Shown one piece after another: positions 35,370 through 43,819 of a stretch of 64,000 nt of DNA (position 1 is its first letter; every line of letters starts with the position of its first letter). The notes beneath the pieces are model-generated. The model was given only the letters and a program-made list of their open reading frames with translations, was not told where the DNA came from and ran no database searches. The position numbers and the translations under genes are program-made. The stretch is from Gammaproteobacteria bacterium (GTDB taxonomy: Bacteria > Pseudomonadota > Gammaproteobacteria > Berkiellales > Berkiellaceae): positions 1 to 64,000 of the forward strand of contig JACPOY010000022.1 in NCBI GenBank assembly GCA_016191245.1. The letters are read 5' to 3'.

Positions 35370-36041
35370 ATGGAAAAAGTTGTTACCCTTGATATGCTCG
35401 AGAGAGCTAAACGTGTTCGAAGCGCTAGGAAATTTGCAGGTGTTTCATTACAGCAAATGGATACAAGGCACGATATCCCCCTTTCAACACTACGAGGATG
35501 GGAGCGACCTGGTACGCTTAAAAACCAAGGATTAACGCTAAAGGGCGCACATAGGCTGGTTAAAGCTTTATTAAATGAGGGAATTGGATGCTCTGTTGAA
35601 TGGCTTATGGAAGGCACTGGAGAAGGCCCACATTATCTAGACCTACCTAAAGATTCTCCTAAAAATAGAAAAGGTGCTTCACCTTGGAGCCAACAACTAG
35701 CCATTCAAAGTGAAATCAAATTTTTTGAAGAGATTAATCCTGATTCAATTGTCGTTATGATTACCGACGACGGACTTGCTCCAGCATTTGGATTAGGTGA
35801 CTTTGTAGGTGGTATCAAAAAATTTGGTAAAGAGATGATTAAAGCCATTGATCAATACTGTATTGTCGAGACAGCAAGTAAAGATCTCCTTGTTAGGAAA
35901 GTCATTCCGGGTAAAAAGCCTAAAACTTTTTCATTACACTGCAATAATCCACAAACAAGAGCTTTGAATTCCACCAAAATTGATATTGCGCTTAAATGGG
36001 TCGCACCAATTGTATGGCATCGAAAGAATCAGTCATCTTGA
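35370..36041 (+). CDS. XRE-S24 type transcriptional repressor
   Basis: 223 residues. N-terminal helix-turn-helix: RARKFAGVSLQQMDTRHDIPLSTLRGWERPG-like order at about residues 15-50. The C-terminal half has IVVMITDDGLAPAFGLGDFVGGI and DLLVRKVIPGKKPKTFSLHC, the S24/LexA-like beta domain. No clear Ser-Lys protease pair was identified, so it may sense without self-cleavage. It is divergent from the transfer operon, and a palindrome lies upstream of it. Likely a switch for transfer genes. Confidence 0.75.
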   Translation: MEKVVTLDMLERAKRVRSARKFAGVSLQQMDTRHDIPLSTLRGWERPGTLKNQGLTLKGAHRLVKALLNEGIGCSVEWLMEGTGEGPHYLDLPKDSPKNRKGASPWSQQLAIQSEIKFFEEINPDSIVVMITDDGLAPAFGLGDFVGGIKKFGKEMIKAIDQYCIVETASKDLLVRKVIPGKKPKTFSLHCNNPQTRALNSTKIDIALKWVAPIVWHRKNQSS

Positions 36042-36071
36042 TCCTTTCTACGCCATCTATTTAAATATACG

Positions 36072-36572
36072 CTACGACAAGTAACATGCCTCTTTAAACA
36101 TTGTCATGATGGTAGGCAAAGCAATTTGATACTTGTGCTCTAATTCGTGATCTTTTGGATCTGTTCCCAATCCAAGCATGTATTGCTTGCCTCCCATCAC
36201 TTTTGTGATACTTAGCCCATTTCCAATACCATGTTCTGTTCGTATTCCGGCTACATCTTTTTGAGCTTTACCTTGGTTAGGGATCTGTTTCCACAAAAAC
36301 ATGAACTTATCAATCCCAGATTCTTTTGGAAAATTTACCGTGGCTGCATATAAAGCACACTTATTAATTAAGTTATAATCTATAAATGAGCGCTGCCAAT
36401 CAGGATTTGAGCTATACGCTCTTCGTTTACCAGTTTGACTATCTTCAATGCAAAAAAACATATAATTACAATATATTTTACTTAAATACCTTTCTTTAAG
36501 CGCAATCATCTCTCTATCAAAATCTTCATCGACTACTTTTTTATATATTAAACTTGCCTCTTGTAACTTCAT
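36072..36572 (-). CDS. Hypothetical protein, possibly an autoinducer-binding-like sensor
   Basis: 166 residues, soluble. The pattern WQRSFIDYNLINKCALYAA, FLWKQIPNQGKAQKDVAGIRTEHGIGNGLSITK resembles, very loosely, the ligand-binding half of LuxR-type regulators, but without a DNA-binding domain. This is a guess from local pattern and may be wrong. It reads leftwards, converging on the S24 repressor gene 30 bp away and following the MFS gene by about 15 bp, so it could be in the methyltransferase-MFS transcript. Ordinary in length and composition. Confidence 0.4.
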   Translation of the reverse strand: MKLQEASLIYKKVVDEDFDREMIALKERYLSKIYCNYMFFCIEDSQTGKRRAYSSNPDWQRSFIDYNLINKCALYAATVNFPKESGIDKFMFLWKQIPNQGKAQKDVAGIRTEHGIGNGLSITKVMGGKQYMLGLGTDPKDHELEHKYQIALPTIMTMFKEACYLS

Positions 36573-36586
36573 GTTTTACTGCTCCT

Positions 36587-37885
36587 TTAAAGAAATGAAG
36601 GCTCTTGAATAGTTTGGGCATACCCATTTATATTGGGCTGAGATCTTAAAGATATAGCCGCAAATAAAGCTATAAGCGAGAAAAATGATAGGTATAAACC
36701 TGGAATTAAAGGATTATTAGTCTTAAGAAATAGGAAAGAAAGCACCATCGGAGCCGTTCCTCCAATCCATGCAACACCTGAGTTGTAAGCAATCGTTGAA
36801 CCGGTATATCGATGGTTTTGGTAGAATATTTCTGTAATAAACGCTGGCAACCCGCCTGCTGCAAACCCGGTATGCGCTGATAAAATCAATAACCCCAAAA
36901 CGATCAATGGGGTTGGAGCATATGCAATGAGGGCAATAGAGAAGATCGATACCAAAATCATTAGCGAAGATGAAAAAACCATAAAGTTTCTCCGACCAAT
37001 CTTATCGGATACCCATCCACCAATTGGAACAGCAACTAGCATCGCCAAACCACAAGCACAACACATTTTGATTGACTCATTGATAGGATAATGGCGTTGT
37101 ATCTGTAAATAATTTGACATATAACCAAGCGCCACATAGGCGGCAATGCTGATGAAACCTGTCACAAAGACACCCATCAGCAGATGTTTTACTTGGAATT
37201 TAAAAAGACCACCTATTACCCCGCTTAGATCATTTCCTTTTGGTCGATTATCGCTATACATTCCTCTACGTAAGTAAATACCTACAAAACTAACGAAAAT
37301 TCCACATATTATAAATGGGACGCGCCATTGCCAATCTGAAACATTTTCTATAGCTGATCTAGGCAAACATAACGCGACAATGAGGCCACCAGAAATCAAA
37401 CCCGCTATTACCCCAACAGAGGTAAAACTTGAATAGTACCCAAAATTGTTTTTGACATCTTTCCGATTTAATAGATAAACCCCAAGACTGTTATACTCAA
37501 TGCTAACTGCAAAACCTTGCAGAATTCTTAAGAAAATGAGCGTTAGAGGCGCATAAACGCCTATACGTTCATACGTTGGGATTAATCCTATTGCAGCGGT
37601 TGATATCCCCATTAATGCCAATGAGAATATCATTACTTTTTTTATGCCGATCTTGTCCCCTAATGGACCCAATATGAAGCCTGAAATTGGCCTTGCTATG
37701 AAGCTTATTGCAAATATTGCCCAAGAATAAACAATTGAAATGTCATGAGACTCTTTTGGAAAGAATTTTAAAGCAAAGATTGGTGCTAAAGATGCATAAA
37801 GCGCGAAATCTAAAAATTCTAGATAAGTGCCTAAACTGCAGCCAAAAATAGGCCCGAGTAACCTTTCCCTTTGTTTTTCAACCAT
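36587..37885 (-). CDS. MFS transporter, metabolite:H+ symporter (MHS) type
   Basis: About 432 residues and 12 hydrophobic helices. GTYLEFLDFALYASLAPIFALKFFP opens helix 1, and RPISGFILGPLGDKIGIKK gives the loop 2-3 motif of the MHS (ProP-like) branch, repeated as VGGWVSDKIGRR-like VPIGGWVSDKIGRRNFM in the second half. Inner membrane; may export or import a small compound. It follows the methyltransferase gene with no gap; ATG 37885 is used rather than a TTG right after that stop. The pair suggests transport or detoxification of a methylated compound. Confidence 0.8.
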   Translation of the reverse strand: MVEKQRERLLGPIFGCSLGTYLEFLDFALYASLAPIFALKFFPKESHDISIVYSWAIFAISFIARPISGFILGPLGDKIGIKKVMIFSLALMGISTAAIGLIPTYERIGVYAPLTLIFLRILQGFAVSIEYNSLGVYLLNRKDVKNNFGYYSSFTSVGVIAGLISGGLIVALCLPRSAIENVSDWQWRVPFIICGIFVSFVGIYLRRGMYSDNRPKGNDLSGVIGGLFKFQVKHLLMGVFVTGFISIAAYVALGYMSNYLQIQRHYPINESIKMCCACGLAMLVAVPIGGWVSDKIGRRNFMVFSSSLMILVSIFSIALIAYAPTPLIVLGLLILSAHTGFAAGGLPAFITEIFYQNHRYTGSTIAYNSGVAWIGGTAPMVLSFLFLKTNNPLIPGLYLSFFSLIALFAAISLRSQPNINGYAQTIQEPSFL

Positions 37886-37900
37886 ACTTCTAAACCTCAA

Positions 37901-38653
37901 CTACGGTTTAATGGCGATTGTTCCTACGCTTTCCCTTCCATCCAGTCTCACTGTGTCTGGATAGTTTATTCTATTAATAAATTCTAGTTTTTCAATAATA
38001 AATCCAGCTTCTTGAAGTTCTCTTCGTAAAACATCTGGATCCATAAAATTAAGCATACTTGGTAAATTAAATCCAAGATCGGTTATATAATCACCTGAAT
38101 TTGTAACAAGACCTGGAAATTCAGCACCATCTTTCTTTCTCTGCAGATAGATTGGTTGAAATTTAGTCCAATTCTTTTGAAAAGGTGTGTCAGCCACTAA
38201 AAATAATCTGCCACCCTTTTTTAATAGATCGAAAAGTTTTTTAAAAGCTACCTTTATTTCTTCTGGTGAAAAAAAGTGGATCACTCTGCAAATCAATAGC
38301 GCTGAAACAGAATCGTTCTCAATATCAACTTCATCGGGAAACTTCCCTGGTGCCAGCATAAGATTGCATTTGTACTGCTCAGGGCACAGATTTTGAAGAA
38401 TCTTTAGATGTTCTTCATCAAGATCGTTTGCAATTACCGTTGCTCCCCTTTTTAGAGCTTCGAGAGTTGCCACACCAAAAGCTGCCCCAATTTCTAACAA
38501 AGGCTTATCTGCTGAATTTGGATGATCAATGAACTTTAATGAGTATTCATCTAAGAATTGGGTCATGTAGCCCATCTTGTTTAATGTGGGAATTAAACCT
38601 GAAGGCAATGGTTTGGGTAGTGACGCATTTTCCTCAATACTTCTAGAGTTCAT
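37901..38653 (-). CDS. Class I SAM-dependent methyltransferase
   Basis: 250 residues. DKPLLEIGAAFGVATLEALKRG is SAM motif I, TVIANDLDEEHLKIL the acidic ribose-binding strand, VSALLICRVIHFFSPEEI motif II, and LLKKGGRLFLVADTPF the following block. The C-terminal cap (QPIYLQRKKDGAEFPGL, LPSMLNFMDPDVLRREL) is unlike rRNA methyltransferases and suggests a small-molecule substrate. No signal peptide. First gene of a leftward pair with the MFS transporter. Substrate unknown. Confidence 0.75.
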   Translation of the reverse strand: MNSRSIEENASLPKPLPSGLIPTLNKMGYMTQFLDEYSLKFIDHPNSADKPLLEIGAAFGVATLEALKRGATVIANDLDEEHLKILQNLCPEQYKCNLMLAPGKFPDEVDIENDSVSALLICRVIHFFSPEEIKVAFKKLFDLLKKGGRLFLVADTPFQKNWTKFQPIYLQRKKDGAEFPGLVTNSGDYITDLGFNLPSMLNFMDPDVLRRELQEAGFIIEKLEFINRINYPDTVRLDGRESVGTIAIKP

Positions 38654-38750
38654 GCTTTATTCTGCTTTGATGCTGTCATTAAAACAGTCATCTTAAATTC
38701 AATAAAAGATTTAATCAAACTTGCTTGTTATGCAGGCGCCCAACTACTAC

Positions 38751-38800
38751 GCTACCCTTAATGCTATCCTTATGATATCCTAAGCGCTATCCTTATATGG
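38751..38800 (-). repeat. Inverted mini-array of the plasmid phased repeat
   Basis: GCTACCCTTAAT, GCTATCCTTAT, GATATCCTAAGC and GCTATCCTTATAT follow each other with 12, 11 and 12 bp between unit starts. Reverse-complemented they are the same AAGGATAGC unit as the arrays at 41022-41630. The mini-array lies 18 bp upstream of the deacetylase start, in the opposite orientation, so it probably overlaps that promoter. Confidence 0.75.
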
Positions 38801-38817
38801 CATATTGAGATTGCCTT

Positions 38818-39708
38818 ATGCTCAGAATGAAAATTATAACCTCAGCCCTACTCATTGCTTTTTCATGTGGGATGACTTATGCAAAAGAAATATCCTTAAC
38901 GTTTGATGATCTACCTGCCCAAGAAGATGTCTCCGCGCAAGAGCAAAAGGAAATTAATGATAGGATTTTAAATTCCTTACAAAGTTTTAATGCTCCTGCA
39001 ATAGGTTTTGTTAATGAATCAAAGCTATCTAATAAAGGAGAAACATCAGAAAAAATTGCAATTCTCAAATCTTGGATTGATAAAAGACAATGCCTTGGTA
39101 ATCACACCTATTCTCACAACGCCCTGAGCACTACAGATCTAGATGATTTTCAAACCGATGTTATTAAAGGGGCAATGATATCTAAAGAACTGATGCATAA
39201 TGCAGGTTTAAGATATCGATATTTTAGACATCCCTATCTTGATACTGGCGGCTCAAAGGAAAAACGAGATTTATTTGATAAGTTTCTTAAAATTCAAGGA
39301 TATGTTATTGCTCCAGCTACAATAGATACCGACGATTGGAAATTTAATCGCGAATTGCATAAAAACCCGAGCGCTAAAAAGCAAATCATTCAAAATTATC
39401 TTGAGCATACCAAAAGAAAGTTTCGCTTCTACGAGCACGCATCTCATAAAATGTTCGGTCGTAACATTAAGCATGTATGGCTTTTACACGCTAATTTGAT
39501 CAATTCACTAGCCATGGATGATTTATTAAAATTAGCTAATGAATTTGGATATAAGTTTGTTAGTTTAGATGCTGTTCTAAATGATAAAGCTTATTCTGAA
39601 CCTGATTATTATTATGATGCATTTGGCGTCTCTTGGCTTTACCGGTGGGATTATACGCGTGGAAAAATTATTGATTGGTCACAAGAGCCAGAACCAAATT
39701 TATCTTGA
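38818..39708 (+). CDS. Polysaccharide deacetylase (NodB/CE4 fold), exported
   Basis: 296 residues with an N-terminal signal peptide (MKIITSALLIAFSCGMTYA). The CE4 motifs are in order: LTFDDLP with Asp30/Asp31, GNHTYSH with metal ligands His96 and His100, and YFRHPYLDTG as motif 3. It would deacetylate an N-acetylated glycan, such as peptidoglycan or a surface polysaccharide, in the periplasm. It follows the inverted mini-array. A housekeeping-like wall enzyme on a mobile element is unusual but matches the ddl-S66 pair. Confidence 0.8.
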   Translation: MLRMKIITSALLIAFSCGMTYAKEISLTFDDLPAQEDVSAQEQKEINDRILNSLQSFNAPAIGFVNESKLSNKGETSEKIAILKSWIDKRQCLGNHTYSHNALSTTDLDDFQTDVIKGAMISKELMHNAGLRYRYFRHPYLDTGGSKEKRDLFDKFLKIQGYVIAPATIDTDDWKFNRELHKNPSAKKQIIQNYLEHTKRKFRFYEHASHKMFGRNIKHVWLLHANLINSLAMDDLLKLANEFGYKFVSLDAVLNDKAYSEPDYYYDAFGVSWLYRWDYTRGKIIDWSQEPEPNLS

Positions 39709-39729
39709 CTGCTAAGCAATTAACCAATG

Positions 39730-39881
39730 TCTTTTGGCTGTAATCCTTCTTATATAATATTTATTCATATTTAAAAGATATTAATTATATGTATAGAAAT
39801 AAGATAATACACACCATTAAAGCACGACAGTAAATAGGGATAAATTGTGAATGAACACCTTTCCTAAAGGACTTATCCACA
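39730..39881. other. Probable replication origin: AT-rich stretch and DnaA box
   Basis: Between the deacetylase and repA stop codons lies an A/T-rich stretch (about 39740-39840) followed by TTATCCACA at 39873-39881, a perfect DnaA box. With repA and its repeats nearby this fits an origin. Strand melting and exact limits are not shown by sequence alone. Confidence 0.55.
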
Positions 39882-39970
39882 ACCGAAAGTGGTTTTCTAT
39901 TCAAGATGCAGAATTAAACGTGAAAGTTTATTTTTTAAGCGTAGAATGGATATGATTTGAGGTAAATTCG

Positions 39971-40726
39971 TTAATTGTAGGTGCTAGGGTTTGGAAGCAT
40001 TCTCTTGGCTTCTTCGAACGATAAATTAGGCATTAAATCCATTAATCTTTTTATTTTTTCTGTATAGATCTTGGTTGAGGCTTCAGGTTGAGATGCCTTT
40101 GGGGTGAGCATATTGGCAATATTGGATACGATGTTTCTGGTGGCTTCAAACGAGCCCCCTGCCCTGCTCTCTTCCTTTTTATCTTTATAAAATTTTGATA
40201 AGAATTTTTCCAAATGTTTGCGAGATTTGCTACGAGCTCGTTGATAAGCAAGCTCTGTAATGCCTAGATCTTGTAATAAAGTAAATGCTACTTTTCTAAT
40301 CGAAGGCTTATACAGGAATTCATCGCTTTCAGCATCATAATGTGATTGGCGGTAACCGATGATATATCCTGCATCGTATAACCATGCCATGGCCCTTTGG
40401 GTTCTTCTTAATGAAAGCCCAGCCTTATGGGCAAGATAATCTAAACTGAGATGGGTAAAAACATCTGTTTCTGGGTTGTAGATCCCGATTTGCATCGTTT
40501 TTAAATCAAGATGACTTAGTACAACTTTTAGTAAGGCTAGGATAGCTTCCCTTTGATCGATCCGCATCGTTCTAGTTGATAGGCGCTTTTCAAGATTAAC
40601 ACGCATCAATACGGCTACACGTAGCCGTGAAAGCCACTTCCAGGAATGAGAGTGCCACTCCCCTACCCTACTGGCAGCAAGTGCCAATATTTGTGGCACC
40701 TTCCGTTGGTCAATATAAGTATGCAT
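39971..40726 (-). CDS. repA: Plasmid replication initiator RepA-like
   Basis: 251 residues. Family traits are QRKVPQILALAASRVGEWHS at the start, then RVNLEKRLSTRTMRIDQREAILALLKVVL, and the winged-helix region LSLDYLAHKAGLSLRRTQRAMAWLYDAGYI, followed by a basic RARSKSRKHLEKFLSKF tail. The layout matches plasmid RepA proteins of Coxiella/Legionella-type plasmids, as far as I can judge from pattern. An 8-bp inverted repeat (TTTGTGTC/GACACAAA) lies directly upstream of its start, and the phased arrays lie beyond. Functions with DnaA to open the origin; the repeats are likely its binding sites. Confidence 0.8.
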   Translation of the reverse strand: MHTYIDQRKVPQILALAASRVGEWHSHSWKWLSRLRVAVLMRVNLEKRLSTRTMRIDQREAILALLKVVLSHLDLKTMQIGIYNPETDVFTHLSLDYLAHKAGLSLRRTQRAMAWLYDAGYIIGYRQSHYDAESDEFLYKPSIRKVAFTLLQDLGITELAYQRARSKSRKHLEKFLSKFYKDKKEESRAGGSFEATRNIVSNIANMLTPKASQPEASTKIYTEKIKRLMDLMPNLSFEEAKRMLPNPSTYN

Positions 40727-40727
40727 C

Positions 40728-40755
40728 TTTGTGTCTCTTAATTTTTTGACACAAA
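40728..40755. promoter_or_regulatory. Inverted repeat at the repA start, possible autoregulatory operator
   Basis: TTTGTGTC (40728-40735) and GACACAAA (40748-40755), a perfect 8-bp dyad spaced by 12 bases, begin two bases upstream of the repA start codon. Initiators commonly repress themselves at such a dyad. The rest of 40756-41021 shows nothing definite. Confidence 0.5.
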
Positions 40756-41021
40756 AAAGCCACTAACCTAAAATAAAAATATTAAAGGCATGTACGTGTC
40801 TTTTTTGCCTACAATAAAGCTCAGCCGCAATCTGGGCTTTATTTCTTTAAAGCACCCTACTTTTGCTCATTCCGTTGATTACATTTTCATCACCCTTACC
40901 TGCTTTAAGAAAATCTCATGTTTTGATCCAATTCATCAACTTACCCTTTTCTTCATTAACTATAGCCATATGAAATTCTATGTCAATACCCCTGCCGAGC
41001 ATAACTGCTTGATTTTAAAAG

Positions 41022-41320
41022 AAAAAAGTAGCGATAAAGAGAGCGAATCGGTAGCGATAAAGTAAGCAAATGGATAGCAATAAGGTGAGCAAAAGAGAAG
41101 CGATAAGGATATTCAAAGGGTAGCGAAAAGATTACTGAAAAAGATATCAATAGGATAGCCAAAAGGACACACAATGAGAATCAAATGAAAAGCGATAAGG
41201 ATAGCCATATGAATAGCGTTATGACTGAATGGATAGCATAAGGGTAGCATTAAAGATAGCACTTTATTTGACTCGCGCTGAAGGCGGACTGCAAATAAAG
41301 GATAGCGATAAGGATAGCAC
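41022..41320 (+). repeat. Phased repeat array, block 1 (iterons)
   Basis: A run of about 25 degenerate units ending in AGC, of type (A/T)AAAGGATAGC, spaced 11 or 12 bp (for example unit ends at 41055, 41067, 41078, 41090, 41101, 41193, 41205, 41217, 41237, 41248 and 41260). Mean spacing about 11.5 bp, near one helical turn, so units face one side of the DNA. Located in the repA-parA interval. Interpreted as initiator-binding iterons. Confidence 0.8.
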
Positions 41321-41424
41321 CCTTAAAGTATCCAATAAAATACATTAGTCCCATAGGGTCTGCCTCGATAGGCGTCCATTGAGTGTCTCAAAATAGGAGA
41401 ATGACGCATGATCAAAAAATATAT

Positions 41425-41630
41425 AGACATGGATAGCATAAGGAGAGCGGAAAGGGTAGCGATAGCGTGGTTAAGGGTAGCAAATGGATAGCATAAGAGT
41501 ATCATATATAAGAGCATAAGAGTAGCAAAAAGGAGAGCAAATGGATATCATGAAGGGTAGCATTAGGATAGCTTAAAGGGATCGCTATAAGTAGCAAATG
41601 GATAGCGCAAAGAAGAGCGAATGAGTAGCA
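41425..41630 (+). repeat. Phased repeat array, block 2 (iterons)
   Basis: About 18 further units of the AAGGATAGC type in the same orientation, with unit ends at 41437, 41448, 41460, then regular 11/12-bp steps from 41481 to 41629. It is separated from block 1 by about 100 bp without units. The array extends to about 135 bp before parA. Confidence 0.8.
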
Positions 41631-41710
41631 TTTATCTTTCTAGATAACTTTGTGTTTCATCAAAAATAATTTTAAGTTTCTTAATCCAAAAGCATTTCTT
41701 TGTAGTTGCG

Positions 41711-41754
41711 CATGTTTAAGATATGTATTAAATTTAATGTAAATCTTAAACATG
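41711..41754. promoter_or_regulatory. Inverted repeat before parA, possible operator or centromere-like site
   Basis: CATGTTTAAGAT (41711-41722) and ATCTTAAACATG (41743-41754) form a perfect 12-bp pair separated by 20 bp, ending 12 bp before the parA start. The protein most likely to bind it is ParA, through its N-terminal HTH, or its partner. It could be the operator or partition site. Confidence 0.65.
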
Positions 41755-41765
41755 AGGGGTAAGTT

Positions 41766-42797
41766 ATGGCGTTGAACGAGCAAGGACAAAGCGGGTTAGA
41801 TGTTCAACCTAAAATGTCTATCAACAAAGCGGCCGAATTTCTTGGTATTTCTGTTCAAGCAGTTCATCGAAAATTAAGGGCTAAAAACCTTGTTTGTCCC
41901 AAAATCGGGAATAAGGCTTTCATTACTCAGGAAATAGCGCGCCCATTATTCGAACTTAAATTTAAAAATAAAATTATTGCTGGCCAGATTGTTAAAGGCG
42001 GAACTGGAAAGACAACAGCGATTGATAACATTGCTTGTTGTGCAAATTCCTTTGGGGCAAAAGTTTTATTAATAGATATCGATCCACAAGGAAATTTAAC
42101 AGACGCGCACGATGTTGATGCTGATGAACTGCCTGTTTTAGTTGATTTTATTCAAGAAGGCATCAAGGTTTCAGATGGTATTGTTAATGTTAGCCCTGGT
42201 TTAGATTTAATTGCATCAAGAATTGAAAACGTTGTGCTCGATAACATTCTGATGCTAAAGAAAATGAATTTAGAGAAAGTTTTTCATAATATTTTTAAAT
42301 CAGTTATTAAAGACTATGATTTCATTTTCATTGATTGCCCTCCAACTATGGGAGCTTCTGTAACCGCTGCAACTTTATTTTGTGATTTAATTCTTGCTCC
42401 ATTAAATCCAGATAAATTTAGCGCTAAAGGGCTTAAAATATTGAAATCAGAAGTTAAAAATATTGACGATCAATATGATAAAAACATTCCTTATAAAGTA
42501 TTTTTAAACAAATTTAGCGGAAATACGATCTTATCTGATAAAGCAATTGCGACAATCATTGCTGATCCAGATATGGAGGGTAGGGCGCTTCAAACAGCTG
42601 TTAGATATGGTCAAGAGATCCCAAATGCGACTGATGCTAACAAAAGTTTATTTAGCAGTTTGAAAAAGTCGACCTTAAGAGATGATTTCGAGGCGTTAAC
42701 CATGGAATTACTTGAAATAAAAAGCCCAAGATCGAATAGTAGGGCTGCTTCTGGCAAGTCTTCAAGTAAAAAGCGCGCTATGGAAGAGGCAGTTTAG
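41766..42797 (+). CDS. parA: ParA partition ATPase with N-terminal HTH
   Basis: 343 residues. Residues 17-60 form a helix-turn-helix (MSINKAAEFLGISVQAVHRKLRAKN), as in Ia-type ParA proteins that repress their own operon. The P-loop KGGTGKTT at residues 77-84 carries the deviant Walker A lysine, followed by DIDPQGNLTDA and FIFIDCPPTMGASV. The tail is basic and Ser-rich (SRAASGKSSSKKRA). It moves plasmid copies apart with its partner just downstream. A perfect inverted repeat lies right before the start. Confidence 0.9.
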   Translation: MALNEQGQSGLDVQPKMSINKAAEFLGISVQAVHRKLRAKNLVCPKIGNKAFITQEIARPLFELKFKNKIIAGQIVKGGTGKTTAIDNIACCANSFGAKVLLIDIDPQGNLTDAHDVDADELPVLVDFIQEGIKVSDGIVNVSPGLDLIASRIENVVLDNILMLKKMNLEKVFHNIFKSVIKDYDFIFIDCPPTMGASVTAATLFCDLILAPLNPDKFSAKGLKILKSEVKNIDDQYDKNIPYKVFLNKFSGNTILSDKAIATIIADPDMEGRALQTAVRYGQEIPNATDANKSLFSSLKKSTLRDDFEALTMELLEIKSPRSNSRAASGKSSSKKRAMEEAV

Positions 42798-42824
42798 CAA
42801 GGACTGAGATAAGGAAAAGGCTAA

Positions 42825-43400
42825 ATGCCAAAGATATCAGATCTAATCCGTCAGAAGGAAAAAAATAAAAAGTTCACAAGGAAAGAATATCGGCCTTGGA
42901 ATTTGAGTAAAACTTTATCAAAAGAAAATCATGATCAAGAATCGTCTGAAGAAAGTAATGTTGTTGAAGAGGTGGTTGCACCCACGGTTGCGCCAGTTGT
43001 AATTGAAAAAGCAGCTCATGTTGATCTTCGTGCGCCAGAGGTGAAGGTTGATAAGCAAGTTACTACAAAGGATGTTGTTAGTAGCTTCACAAGGCCGGAA
43101 CAAATTGACTTATCCGTTAATGATCTTTTAATTCAATTATCTGGTCGTCAAAAAGAGTTGTTAATTTTAATTATACGGAATTTGATTGATCATCATTCAT
43201 TGGTCACTTCCCCCATGTATGCGGATTCTTTAGTTGAAAAAATCAAAACAAGTTTAGGCACGATTAAAAACGCCGTACGAAGACTTGAAGCTAAGGGCTT
43301 GATTAAATCCATATCAAAAAGGGCAAGGGGCGGGTTCTACCGGTTTGAGGTCAGGGAAGAGGTTATTCAGGCTGGGCAGCGACTTTTCTTTAGGCCATAA
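42825..43400 (+). CDS. Partition partner or DNA-binding protein
   Basis: 191 residues: a disordered acidic first half (SKENHDQESSEESNVVEEVV), then a compact winged-helix half: VNDLLIQLSGRQKELLILIIRNL, SPMYADSLVEKIKTSLGTIKNAVRRLEAKGLIK, and RGGFYRFEVREEVIQAG. It starts 27 bp after parA, so it is the natural partner protein; it is not a classical ParB and lacks a ParB/Srx domain. Probably the centromere-binding component. Confidence 0.65.
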   Translation: MPKISDLIRQKEKNKKFTRKEYRPWNLSKTLSKENHDQESSEESNVVEEVVAPTVAPVVIEKAAHVDLRAPEVKVDKQVTTKDVVSSFTRPEQIDLSVNDLLIQLSGRQKELLILIIRNLIDHHSLVTSPMYADSLVEKIKTSLGTIKNAVRRLEAKGLIKSISKRARGGFYRFEVREEVIQAGQRLFFRP

Positions 43401-43409
43401 AATTAAAGT

Positions 43410-43516
43410 GGTGACACTACGTTGCTTTGAGTTTAGCCACGCAGTGCGTGGCTTATGTGTGTACTGGGTATGGTGTTTATCTAATAGTGGTAACAGTGTC
43501 ACCATTATTAGATAAA
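43410..43516. terminator. Nested inverted repeats after the partition operon
   Basis: Three pairings overlap: GGTGACACT (43410-43418) with AGTGTCACC (43495-43503); AGCCACGCA with TGCGTGGCT (43435-43453, one-base loop); and a 15-bp repeat TTTATCTAATAGTGG with CCATTATTAGATAAA (43476-43516, one mismatch). The first pair uses bases in the loop and stem of the third, so alternative folds compete. Probably terminator structure; a small structured RNA is possible. Confidence 0.5.
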
Positions 43517-43651
43517 AGCTGAGCATTCGTAGATATATTGTACCTGCAACTAATTTTGCCCTTTTAAAAAACCTATATAATTCAGATATATACAACAAAT
43601 TCCCCTAACTCGCTTTTTTACGACTCGTAAACTTACGACATGCTATATGTG

Positions 43652-43799
43652 TTATCCTTCACTTTCCAATTGGCTTCCAAAGTGAAGGATAAGGTGAGAA
43701 CATTGTGTTATCATTCACTTTAGAGTATCATTTGAATGTGAAGGATAACACATTTGAGATGTATTATCCTTCACATTCCAGCTTTTGCCCAAGGTGAAC
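43652..43799. repeat. Alternating half-site array C upstream of ATPase C
   Basis: Six half-sites alternating in orientation: CTTCAC at 43657, GTGAAG at 43682, ATTCAC at 43713, GTGAAG at 43738, CTTCAC at 43769, GTGAAC at 43794. Centre spacing is 25, 31, 25, 31, 25 bp, a 56-bp period. Flanks extend several sites to TTATCCTTCAC or GTGAAGGATAA. It begins about 170 bp and ends 21 bp before the ATPase start. It parallels arrays A and B in layout, not in sequence. Confidence 0.85.
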
Positions 43800-43819
43800 A
43801 ATAAACATTAGGTAAAAAA

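Noticed and set aside
40681..40699. GTGCCA/TGGCAC dyad in repA resembling the array B core
   Set aside because: Single 6-bp dyad inside coding sequence with no matching neighbours at 26 or 29 bp; likely chance.
40790..41517. Open frames across the phased repeats (40790-41065, 41323-41517)
   Set aside because: They are low-complexity shadows of the repeat units, with no ribosome site or domain; the region is better explained as origin and iteron DNA.
41022..41630. CRISPR-like array
   Set aside because: Units are 11-12 bp, degenerate and contiguous, without spacers and without cas genes.
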